Shown piece after piece: positions 1-7,633 of a DNA stretch of 64,000 nt. Every line of letters starts with the position of its first letter. Within the stretch, counting starts at the first letter, position 1. The translations under genes and the position numbers were made by a program. Source of the stretch: an uncultured Clostridium sp. (GTDB taxonomy: Bacteria > Bacillota > Clostridia > Clostridiales > Clostridiaceae); NCBI RefSeq assembly GCF_947039605.1, contig NZ_CAMQZG010000003.1, positions 49,529 through 113,528 of the forward strand, given 5' to 3'. Under the pieces are notes generated by a model. It ran no database searches. It saw only the letters and a program-made list of their open reading frames with translations, and was not told where the DNA came from.

Positions 1-1730
1 GGCTTTGGTGTTATCATATCCACACCTGCATCTTTTATTGCATCTATTGGATATTTACTACCTCCATCTTTTAGGAACCCTTTATACTTATCAACAGCAC
101 TCTGCCCCTCTTCTAAAATAGATTTAGCAAAAGCTGATGCAGCACAGTATCCTGTTGCATACTGATAAACATAAAAATCAGAATAGAAATGTGGAATTCT
201 TGCCCACTCTATTTCTATTTCCTTATCAACTATCATTTCATCACCAAAATACTTTTTATTTAAATCAAACCATATTGAATTAAGTTCTGTAGCAGTAAGT
301 GCTTCACCTGATTCTATAGACTCATGTATTGTAAGTTCAAAACTTGCAAACATAATTTGTCTAAATACAGTTGTTCTAATTTGCTCTAACTCTTGATTTA
401 CTAAATATAATTTTTTCTCTTTATCTCTCTCATTATTTATTAAATCATTAATTAGTAGTATTTCATTTGTAGTAGATGCAATCTCTGCACTAAATAATGT
501 ATATGAAGAATACATATAAGGTTGAGTTTTTCTTGAATAATATGAATGTATTGAATGTCCCATTTCATGAGCAAGCGTACTAACATCATTTAAATCATGA
601 TTATAATTTAATAAAACATATGGCATTGTATCAAATGATCCACTTGAATATGCGCCTGTTCTTTTCCCTTTGTTCTCAAAAACATCTACCCATCCATTAT
701 TAACACCTTCATCAAATATACCTATATACTCACTACCTAATGGTTTTAAACCTTTTTTAACAAGTTCTATTGCCTCTTCATAGCTTATTGAAGCTTTAGG
801 AGTATCTACTACTGGTACATACAAATCATACATATGAATATCAGAAAGCCCAAGTAATTTCTTTTTTATACCTACATATTTATGTAGTAAATCTAAATTA
901 CTCTCTACACTCTTAACTGCATTATAATAAACATCTAAGGGAATATTATTAGGCTTTAATGAACACTCTAATGAATTCTTATACTTTCTTGTCTTTGCAT
1001 TAAATATATAAGCTTTTAGTGAACTTGTAAGACTTGTCGCTATTGTATTCTCATACTTTTTATATGCAGCAAATAATGATTCAAATGATTGCTTTCTTAC
1101 TTCTCTATCATTACTTCTTATAAAGTTTCCATAGCTACCTTCTGTAAGTGCTACTTCATTTCCATTCTCATCTTTTATACTATCAAAAGTTAATTCTGCA
1201 TTAGTTAAGATTTCATATATATTCTCAGGTGCACTCAAGCAATCTGAAACACTTGCTAATATCTCTTCTATCTCTTTTGTTAGAATATGAGCTTTTTCTT
1301 TAAATATATCCTTTATAAGAAAATCATATATTTTAAGTTCATCATTTTCTGCAACTAAAGATAATACCTCGCCCTCATCATATGATAAAAGCTCTGGTTC
1401 AAAAAATGATGTATAGCTAGAAAATTCTGCATAAAAACTTTCTATTTTTGATGATAAAGCTTGAAATTCAGTATTTGCTGTATCCTCATCACTTTTCATA
1501 CTTGCATAAACATATAGTTTTTTTAATTTTCTAGCCTCAATTTCATAAAGTTTTAAATATCCTAAAAGTCCCTCTACTGAAAGTAATTTACCTTCAAACT
1601 TCTTCAGCTCTACAGAATCTTTTTTCAAAGCTTCAAAATCATAATTCCATGCATCTACGCTTATATATATTTTTTCAACTGCCCATTTATAATCCTTAGC
1701 TATCTCTTCTCTTTTTTTAGTCCCACTCAT
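1..1730 (-). CDS. pepF: oligoendopeptidase F (M3 family), 3' end cut by window
   Basis: Cytoplasmic zinc metallopeptidase that trims short oligopeptides. The ATG at 1728-1730 follows a strong AGGAGGGG ribosome binding site on the minus strand. The M3 zinc motif HEMGH lies at about residues 388-392 (bases 555-569), followed by HSYYSRKTQPY and then AEIASTTNE, which supplies the third zinc ligand (Glu) typical of the family. About 576 codons are visible without a stop; PepF proteins are usually near 600 residues, so only a short C-terminal tail is missing past base 1. The gene stands alone, with the next minus-strand gene 36 bases upstream. The call is firm; the peptide substrate range is not readable from sequence. 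Confidence 0.95.
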   Translation of the reverse strand, partial: MSGTKKREEIAKDYKWAVEKIYISVDAWNYDFEALKKDSVELKKFEGKLLSVEGLLGYLKLYEIEARKLKKLYVYASMKSDEDTANTEFQALSSKIESFYAEFSSYTSFFEPELLSYDEGEVLSLVAENDELKIYDFLIKDIFKEKAHILTKEIEEILASVSDCLSAPENIYEILTNAELTFDSIKDENGNEVALTEGSYGNFIRSNDREVRKQSFESLFAAYKKYENTIATSLTSSLKAYIFNAKTRKYKNSLECSLKPNNIPLDVYYNAVKSVESNLDLLHKYVGIKKKLLGLSDIHMYDLYVPVVDTPKASISYEEAIELVKKGLKPLGSEYIGIFDEGVNNGWVDVFENKGKRTGAYSSGSFDTMPYVLLNYNHDLNDVSTLAHEMGHSIHSYYSRKTQPYMYSSYTLFSAEIASTTNEILLINDLINNERDKEKKLYLVNQELEQIRTTVFRQIMFASFELTIHESIESGEALTATELNSIWFDLNKKYFGDEMIVDKEIEIEWARIPHFYSDFYVYQYATGYCAASAFAKSILEEGQSAVDKYKGFLKDGGSKYPIDAIKDAGVDMITPK

Positions 1731-1766
1731 AAATTCCCCTCCTCTTTATAATTTCACGTAAGTATA

Positions 1767-2171
1767 TTATTTATATTCTTCTTCTTTACCTTCTATATCT
1801 AAAAATACTTTTTTCATATTTACATCTATGAGATTACAAATCTCATTTATTATTGCTCTCATTTTTTCATGATCTATTTCTTCTTCATATTTAAATTTTA
1901 TTAACCATGTAGGATTATATTCTTCCTCATCATCCTCTATGTTATATCCAAGCGCTGTAAAAGCTTCAACATTAAACAAATCAAATATAGCAGAAAACTC
2001 CCATTCTTCAACATCTCTTTTAGTGTTAAATACTACATTTACTTCCTCTTTATATACAAATAATCTTCTTACATACTCCGCACCTTCCTCAACTGAAAAG
2101 CTACCTAAGTTCTTTCCTAAAAATCCTGTTTCATTATCCTTTTCCATTAATACTAATGATGAAAAATCCAT
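1767..2171 (-). CDS. small acidic protein, DUF6762-like
   Basis: A 134-residue soluble, acidic protein with no signal peptide or membrane segment. It opens MDFSSLVLMEKDNETGFL and contains a VEEWEFSAIFDLFNVEAF stretch. This resembles from memory the clostridial family annotated DUF6762, whose function is unknown; that assignment is not certain. Many Glu/Asp residues cluster in the middle (EDDEEEY) and at the C-terminus (GKEEEYK). It sits 36 bases upstream of pepF on the same strand and could be co-transcribed with it, since I see no terminator between them. No catalytic motif is visible. Confidence 0.75.
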   Translation of the reverse strand: MDFSSLVLMEKDNETGFLGKNLGSFSVEEGAEYVRRLFVYKEEVNVVFNTKRDVEEWEFSAIFDLFNVEAFTALGYNIEDDEEEYNPTWLIKFKYEEEIDHEKMRAIINEICNLIDVNMKKVFLDIEGKEEEYK

Positions 2172-2348
2172 TTATATCTTCCTCTCTTTTCTATAATTTA
2201 ATAGTAAATTACCTTTTAAATTAAAATTTACCTTTATCTTAACATATTAACAACATAAAGTTTATTTTTCAATTAAAACAATTATTTTAACTAATTATAA
2301 AGTATGTTAAAATTATATTTGTAAATATTTTACAAAAGGAGGTAAATA

Positions 2349-2663
2349 ATGTCTAAAAACAACAAAAAACTATTACTATTATTATTAACCATAATCATAT
2401 CTTATATTTCACTAAATAAGCTTTACATAACTATTAAATGTAATACTTCTGAAAAAGCTTTAATTTATCATTCAAAAAATAACAAAAGTTATAATATTCA
2501 AGAAGTTCTTGATTCAGCATTAACTTTTTCTAGTGATGATTTAGTTATCTATAATATTAAAACTATCACAAAAGATAATTTTGAATATGAAGAATGTTAT
2601 AATATAAAATTAAAAAAAGGAACTCTCTTTTGGAGTTTAGATTCTATTTCAATAAACAATTAA
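2349..2663 (+). CDS. small membrane-anchored protein of unknown function
   Basis: A 104-residue protein with one N-terminal hydrophobic segment (about residues 8-25, LLLLLLTIIISYISLNKL) preceded by Lys/Asn residues, so it is either a signal anchor or an uncleaved signal peptide. The remaining 80 residues are polar and would lie outside the membrane. The ATG follows an AAAAGGAGG ribosome binding site 8 bases upstream. There is no lipobox cysteine at the expected site. It precedes the metal ABC transporter genes but has its own stop, with a separate promoter in between, so a shared role is not supported. I do not recognise the family. Confidence 0.65.
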   Translation: MSKNNKKLLLLLLTIIISYISLNKLYITIKCNTSEKALIYHSKNNKSYNIQEVLDSALTFSSDDLVIYNIKTITKDNFEYEECYNIKLKKGTLFWSLDSISINN

Positions 2664-2679
2664 CCCTTTTGATATTTAT

Positions 2680-2709
2680 TTGCAAACTCTTTGCATTTGA
2701 TTGTATAAT
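2680..2709 (+). promoter_or_regulatory. sigma-A type promoter of the metal ABC operon
   Basis: TTGCAA at 2680-2685 and TATAAT at 2704-2709 are separated by 18 bases, a near-consensus housekeeping promoter just upstream of the transporter genes. I cannot identify a specific metal-regulator operator within it. Confidence 0.6.
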
Positions 2710-2753
2710 ATAACTTGCACTAATAATATAACTTAAGTAGGGAGTTGATTATA

Positions 2754-3422
2754 TTGATTCAAATTAAAGATTTGTATTTTTCATATAATGGTTCTAAACC
2801 ATATAATTTAGAAGATATTAATATAAATTTACCAAAAGAAAATTATATTTCAATAGTTGGTGAAAATGGAAGTTGTAAAACTACTCTTTTAAAGCTTATC
2901 CTTGGATACTTAAAACCTCAAAAAGGATTTATAAAAAAAGATTTTAAAAGAATCGGCTATGTTCCTCAAAGAATGGAAAACTTCAATTCAGAATTTGCTA
3001 TTACAGTAAATGAAATTTTAAAATGTCATTTAAAAGCTTTGAAAATTAAAGATAAATCTGAAATAGATAAAGTTCTTTCATTTGTAAATATGAATGAATT
3101 TAAGAATAGATTAATAGGAAGCCTTTCAGGTGGCCAACAGCAAAGAATCTTTATCGCTAGAGCATTAATTGGATCTCCTGATCTATTAGTTTTAGATGAA
3201 CTTTCAACTGGTGTTGATGAAAAAACTCAAAATGAGATTTATTCATTAATCGCAACACTTACAAAAGAAAACAAAATAACAGTGGTATCAGTTGAACACA
3301 ATAAAGAAAAAGCAATAAAATACTCTTCATTAATACTAGAACTAAAATTTGGAAGCGCTACTTTATACACTAAAGAAGACTACCTTTTGTATTATGATGA
3401 AAACTTAAGGAAGGTTAATTAA
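2754..3422 (+). CDS. zinc/manganese-type ABC transporter, ATP-binding subunit
   Basis: Cytoplasmic ATPase of an ABC-3 (ZnuC/AdcC/MntB type) metal importer. An upstream in-frame TTG at 2745 touches the GGGAG ribosome binding site, so the TTG at 2754, nine bases further, is the better start (MIQIKDLYFSY). Visible motifs are Walker A (GENGSCKTT), Q-loop (GYVPQR), signature LSGGQQQR, Walker B LLVLDELSTGVD and H-loop (VEHN). Walker A carries Cys where the last Gly of GxxGxGK normally sits; departures at this position also occur, as I recall, in AdcC-like proteins. The permease gene begins three bases after the stop. No binding-protein gene is adjacent. Confidence 0.9.
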   Translation: MIQIKDLYFSYNGSKPYNLEDININLPKENYISIVGENGSCKTTLLKLILGYLKPQKGFIKKDFKRIGYVPQRMENFNSEFAITVNEILKCHLKALKIKDKSEIDKVLSFVNMNEFKNRLIGSLSGGQQQRIFIARALIGSPDLLVLDELSTGVDEKTQNEIYSLIATLTKENKITVVSVEHNKEKAIKYSSLILELKFGSATLYTKEDYLLYYDENLRKVN

Positions 3423-3425
3423 ATT

Positions 3426-4226
3426 ATGTTAGATATTTTTCAAATTGAATTTATGAGGCATGCTTTTATGGCAGGTATTATTATATCTGTTTTATGCCCT
3501 TGTATAGGATTATTTTTAGTACTTAAACGTTATTCAATGATAGGGGATACTCTTTCTCACTCATCATTTGCAGGAGTTGCAATAGGACTTACTGCTGGTT
3601 TAAATCCACTATTAACAGCTTTTATATTTACAACTCTATGTGCTGTTGTTATAGAAGTTCTTAGGACTTACTTTAAAAAATATTCAGAACTTGTTATGTC
3701 TATTATACTAACACTTAGTCTTGGTATAGCAATAGTTTTAGTTAGTTCTGGAAAAACCTCAGCTAAAGTTGACTCCTACCTATTTGGTAGTATTCTTACT
3801 GTATCACAGGGTGATTTAATCATAATAGGACTTGTAGCAATTGCATGTTTTATTGGTATATTCCTTATCTATGATAAGCTTGTATATACTACTTTTGATG
3901 AAGAAGGTGCTAAAGTTTCTGGAATAAATACAAAATTAATAAATTACATCTTTACAATAATGGTAGGTGCTACTATTTCTGTTTCTATAAGAGTAATGGG
4001 GATTTTAGTTATATCTTCTATTATAGTATTGCCAGTTGCTACAGCTATGCAATTTAAGCAAGGCTTTACTAAAACATTATTTATGTCTATGTTTGTAGGA
4101 TTTATAGATATTGTTATTGGACTTTTTGGCTCATACTATTATGATAGTGCCCCTGGTGGAACTATTGCGTTAACAAGTGTAGCTATTCTTGTAATTGCAC
4201 TTATTATAAATAGGAAAAAACTCTAG
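3426..4226 (+). CDS. zinc/manganese-type ABC transporter, permease subunit
   Basis: A 266-residue ABC-3 family membrane protein (ZnuB/AdcB/MntC type) with about eight hydrophobic segments. It forms the channel for the ATPase encoded directly upstream (gap 3 bases, clear co-transcription and probable translational coupling; AAGGAAGG lies just before the start). The family signature region LVLKRYSMIGDTLSHSSFAGVAIG is present near residues 32-55, quoted here only as a span: LKRYSMIGDTLSHS is its core. The gene ends at a bidirectional terminator shared with the convergent Fur-family gene. Metal identity (zinc or manganese) cannot be decided from this subunit; the neighbouring Fur-type gene makes zinc plausible. 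Confidence 0.9.
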   Translation: MLDIFQIEFMRHAFMAGIIISVLCPCIGLFLVLKRYSMIGDTLSHSSFAGVAIGLTAGLNPLLTAFIFTTLCAVVIEVLRTYFKKYSELVMSIILTLSLGIAIVLVSSGKTSAKVDSYLFGSILTVSQGDLIIIGLVAIACFIGIFLIYDKLVYTTFDEEGAKVSGINTKLINYIFTIMVGATISVSIRVMGILVISSIIVLPVATAMQFKQGFTKTLFMSMFVGFIDIVIGLFGSYYYDSAPGGTIALTSVAILVIALIINRKKL

Positions 4227-4249
4227 CTTTTAATAGCTAGAGTTTTTTT
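4221..4249. terminator. bidirectional terminator
   Basis: Perfect 8-base stem CTCTAGCT/AGCTAGAG (4221-4228 and 4235-4242) flanked by an A-run on the left and a T-run on the right. It serves the ABC permease and the convergent Fur-family gene. Confidence 0.85.
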
Positions 4250-4655
4250 ATTCCTCTGAACAATCTTTACATAAACCTTTTAATTGAAGTTTGTGCTCTG
4301 TTAGTTTAAATCCAGTTTGATCCTTCAACAATTTTTCTATCTGATTCATAGGACATGCAACTTCTATTTCTTTATGACACAAACTACATTCAACTGTATG
4401 ATTATGTTTATGCCTTTTTATAGTATATGTACCTGTTCCATCAGCTGTAAATACTTTATCAACCATTTCATGTTTTTCAAATAATTCTAAAGTTCTATAG
4501 ACTGTTGATAAATTCAAATCTTCTTCTTTTTTACACTCTTTGTATATTTCATCTACTGTAAGATTCTCTTCTGTATTTAATAATAAGTCATAAATAAGAA
4601 CTCTGCCTTTTGTGACTTTTATATTTTTAACCTTTAAAACTTTCTTTATTTCCAT
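4248..4655 (-). CDS. Fur-family metalloregulator (possible Zur)
   Basis: A 135-residue DNA-binding repressor of the Fur/Zur/PerR family. The start at 4655 (MEIKKVLK) follows AGGAG by eight bases; a longer reading frame begins with a TTG that has no ribosome binding site. The winged helix covers roughly residues 1-80 (LTVDEIYKECKK, STVYRTLELFEKHEMV). A His-rich sensory stretch KRHKHNHTVEC is followed by two CxxC pairs (CSLC and CKDC), the structural zinc site. It converges on a metal ABC transporter, the usual setting for Zur, but PerR or Fur cannot be excluded because the regulatory-site ligands do not separate them by eye. Confidence 0.88.
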   Translation of the reverse strand: MEIKKVLKVKNIKVTKGRVLIYDLLLNTEENLTVDEIYKECKKEEDLNLSTVYRTLELFEKHEMVDKVFTADGTGTYTIKRHKHNHTVECSLCHKEIEVACPMNQIEKLLKDQTGFKLTEHKLQLKGLCKDCSEE

Positions 4656-4822
4656 ATTATTAACTCCTAAAATCAATACTATTTACACTATTATATCATA
4701 AATAAAATTATTTTTTCAAATTTAAACTATAACTTAATAAATCTCCATTCTATTAGCATAGTCTATTTAAAGGTTTTCATGTTAAAAATATTTTATTTTT
4801 GGATAATATATTCATTTTCCCT

Positions 4823-4893
4823 TTGATTTTCTAATAAATATGTTGTATATTAGTATATGTGCTATTCATTTTTTATATAGTGTAGCACATATA
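4823..4893 (+). promoter_or_regulatory. promoter and inverted repeat ahead of the PPi-PFK gene
   Basis: TTGATT (4823-4828) and TATATT (4846-4851) are 17 bases apart, a plausible sigma-A promoter. Overlapping its start region is an 11-base perfect inverted repeat: TATATGTGCTA at 4854-4864 and TAGCACATATA at 4883-4893, with 18 bases between the arms. The position over +1 and the early leader suggests an operator or a leader hairpin. The regulator is unknown. Confidence 0.5.
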
Positions 4894-4920
4894 AGTGTAA
4901 TTTAAAGGAGAGTATTTTGT

Positions 4921-6135
4921 ATGAATTGTATTATTGCTCAATCAGGTGGTCCAACATCTGTTATAAATTCAAGTGTTTATGGGGTTGTTAAAGAAAACTT
5001 CAATTTAAAAATATATGATAATGTTTATGGTGGATTAAATGGTATAGAAGGTATTCTTGAGAAGAAAATAATAAACTTATCCTCAATGGACCAAGATAGA
5101 CTTGAGACATTCAAAAACTCACCTTCTTCTGGACTTGGGTCTTGTAGATATAAACTTAAAGATTTTAATAATACAGAGGAAGAATATATTAAATTAATGG
5201 AAATTTTGGAAAACTTAAAAGTTTCTACTTTCTTTTATGTTGGTGGAAATGATTCAATGGATACAACTGCTAAGCTTAGCGCATATGCTAAACTTAAAGA
5301 TATAGATATAAAATTCATAGGAATTCCTAAAACAATTGATAATGATTTGAAATATACAGACCACACACCTGGTTTTGGTAGTGCTGGTAGATTTATTTCT
5401 ACTTCTGTTTTAGAAAGTTATCTTGATTCAAAAGTTTATAGTAATAATGGTATTTTTATTCTAGAAGCAATGGGCAGAGATACTGGTTGGCTTGCATCTA
5501 CTGCTGCACTTGCACATATCAATGGCAAGCCTTGTGCTGATCTTATATACTTACCAGAAATTTCTTTTTGCAAAGAAAAATTTTTAAAAGATGTAAAAGC
5601 TTTATTTAAGGAAAATAATCATGTTTATATAGTTGCCTCTGAAGGAATTAGAGATGCTATGGGAACTTTTGTTGCTGAAACTGAAAGTCCTTGTCATGAT
5701 AATTTTGGACATGCACAGCTTGGTGGAGTCGGTGCTACCCTTAGAAGTTTAATTATAAATGCTGGAATTACAGATAGAGTAAAATCTTTAGAACTTGGTG
5801 TTCTACAAAGATGTGCAATGCATTGTTCATCTAAAGTAGATTTATTTGAAGCTGAAATGGTTGGTAGAGCTGCTTTAAGTTACTCTGATGACTGTGAATC
5901 TGGTCTTATGGTTGGAATAAAAAGACTTAATCACCCAATCTATAAATCAGAATCATTTTTAATAGATGCTAAAAAGGTTGCTAATAATGTAAAGTACTTC
6001 CCTAGCCACTGGATTAATGAAGAGGGTAATGGAATAACATCTGATGCTATAGCCTATCTCTCACCGCTTATTAATGACTCTAACATGGCGAGTGATGAAA
6101 CTCACCTTCCAATTTACGATAGCTTTGCTATATAA
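4921..6135 (+). CDS. pfp: phosphofructokinase, pyrophosphate-dependent type
   Basis: A 404-residue enzyme that phosphorylates fructose 6-phosphate to the 1,6-bisphosphate in glycolysis, most likely using pyrophosphate. Evidence for the PPi type is PKTIDND with Lys137, where ATP enzymes have PGTIDND, and Asp111 in GGNDS in place of the second Gly of ATP-type GGDGS. The first Asp of the usual GGDDS is Asn110 here, a variant I associate with this longer bacterial subgroup. QSGGPTSVIN near the N-terminus and GFGSAGRF are further family motifs. AAAGGAG lies just upstream. It is transcribed alone and ends at a strong terminator. The phosphoryl donor would need an assay. Confidence 0.9.
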   Translation: MNCIIAQSGGPTSVINSSVYGVVKENFNLKIYDNVYGGLNGIEGILEKKIINLSSMDQDRLETFKNSPSSGLGSCRYKLKDFNNTEEEYIKLMEILENLKVSTFFYVGGNDSMDTTAKLSAYAKLKDIDIKFIGIPKTIDNDLKYTDHTPGFGSAGRFISTSVLESYLDSKVYSNNGIFILEAMGRDTGWLASTAALAHINGKPCADLIYLPEISFCKEKFLKDVKALFKENNHVYIVASEGIRDAMGTFVAETESPCHDNFGHAQLGGVGATLRSLIINAGITDRVKSLELGVLQRCAMHCSSKVDLFEAEMVGRAALSYSDDCESGLMVGIKRLNHPIYKSESFLIDAKKVANNVKYFPSHWINEEGNGITSDAIAYLSPLINDSNMASDETHLPIYDSFAI

Positions 6136-6139
6136 CTCT

Positions 6140-6179
6140 AAGAGGCAAGTAGATACAAATTTCTACTTGCCTCTTTTTA
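6140..6179. terminator. terminator between pfp and the convergent aminotransferase gene
   Basis: Perfect 14-base stem (6140-6153 with 6162-6175), 8-base loop, then a T-run. The distal end overlaps the stop codon of the convergent minus-strand gene. Confidence 0.85.
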
Positions 6180-7472
6180 GTATATAATTTTATTTGTAGC
6201 TATATATTCTAAAGAATTTAAAAATTCATCTATTTCATAAATATCATTATATAATCCAAGACTTATTCTAACAAGCCCTGGTCTTTGTAGTTCTTCATCG
6301 TATAAATATTTTTTAGTTTCCTCATCACTTAAACCAAGTAACCTTTTAACATATGAATGAGCACAAAAACAACCATCTCGAACTGCAATTTCTCTAATAT
6401 ATGATAATTCTTTTGCAACCGTTGCATGATCTTTATTCTTCAAGTTAATACTTAATAACGAAAGTCTATTTTCACACTCTGCACATCCATATTCTATTAT
6501 ATTAGGTATTCTTCTAACGCCATTAAATAAATAATCTCGCATTTTATTCTCATGAGCCTCAATATTATCAAGCCCTAATTCTTTTAATTTAGCCATTGAA
6601 CTAATTATTCCTATTACACCAAAATAATTTGGTGTCCCAGCTTCATAAGAATGTGGAACATGGCCCCAATATTCTTCTTTATCAAAAACAATATTTACAG
6701 CACCACCACCTCGCAGGAATGGTCTTTTATCTTTTATTAGATCTTTTTTACCAACTATTACTCCTGACCCAAAAGGTGCATACATTTTATGCCCTGAAAA
6801 TACTATAAAATCCAAATATTCTCCATCTGCTTTCCCTAAAATATCAATGTATTTATGTGCAACAATCTGTGCTGCATCTACTACTATAACTGCTCCATAT
6901 TTGTGTGCTAATTTTGCTATTCTATTAACTGGGTTAGTATATCCTGTTACATTTGATGCCCCAGTAATAGTAACTACTTTTATATTATTACCTCTTAGTA
7001 ACTCTTCTAAATTATCAATTATCAGCTTTCCATCTTTATCTGTTTCAAGATATAAGACTTCTGCCTTCGCTCTCCAAGGAAGGTCATTTGCATGGTGCTC
7101 CATCCTTGTACACAAGACTTCATCTTTTTTGCTATCTAAAAGTGTATCTGCTAAAAGATTTATTCCCTCTGTTGTATTTTTTACATATATGACAGTATAA
7201 TTATCTGATTCTTCTAAATCAAAAAAATCAAGAACGGCATCTCTAGAAAACTCATAGACCTCAGTAGTTTCCAAACTTTTCATTCCTGCCCCTCTACCTA
7301 TCGACCCATACGTTTCCATATAGGCATTAATATTCTCTTTAACTATTTTAAGGGGTGGTGTTGTTGCTGCATTATCAAAGTTTATTGGTATTATTTTACT
7401 ACCATCACTCCTCTTAACCTCATAATCCACTCCTACAAAAAGTTCTCTATATCCTTTATTATCATCCTTCAT
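6177..7472 (-). CDS. class V aminotransferase / cysteine desulfurase-like protein
   Basis: A PLP enzyme of the cysteine desulfurase (NifS/SufS/CsdA) fold. The start at 7472 (MKDDNKGYREL) follows GGAGG; a longer frame to 7508 lacks a site. Visible features are NFDNAATTPP at the N-terminus, a PLP-pocket VVDAAQIVAHKYID region, the Schiff-base lysine in FSGHKMYAPFGSG, and CFCAHSY near the C-terminus, where the catalytic cysteine of desulfurases lies. At 431 residues it is slightly longer than SufS. No IscU, SufU or SufB gene is nearby, so sulfur delivery to Fe-S assembly is not shown; selenocysteine lyase or another class V activity remains possible. Confidence 0.85.
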   Translation of the reverse strand: MKDDNKGYRELFVGVDYEVKRSDGSKIIPINFDNAATTPPLKIVKENINAYMETYGSIGRGAGMKSLETTEVYEFSRDAVLDFFDLEESDNYTVIYVKNTTEGINLLADTLLDSKKDEVLCTRMEHHANDLPWRAKAEVLYLETDKDGKLIIDNLEELLRGNNIKVVTITGASNVTGYTNPVNRIAKLAHKYGAVIVVDAAQIVAHKYIDILGKADGEYLDFIVFSGHKMYAPFGSGVIVGKKDLIKDKRPFLRGGGAVNIVFDKEEYWGHVPHSYEAGTPNYFGVIGIISSMAKLKELGLDNIEAHENKMRDYLFNGVRRIPNIIEYGCAECENRLSLLSINLKNKDHATVAKELSYIREIAVRDGCFCAHSYVKRLLGLSDEETKKYLYDEELQRPGLVRISLGLYNDIYEIDEFLNSLEYIATNKIIY

Positions 7473-7633
7473 AGTATTACCTCCACTATATTCTATTCTA
7501 ACTAGCAATATTTAGTTCACTTAATATTATTAAAAATAACCTTTTAAATTTGTATTTAATGCTAGTTGTTAGTATAATTATTTTATTATTTATATTAGTC
7601 TTATATCTAATATAGAAAAGGAGTTATTAAAAT

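Noticed and set aside
7509..7633. Attenuator or leader peptide controlling the first ABC-F gene
   Set aside because: Only an 8-base inverted repeat is present, with no T-run or credible short reading frame.
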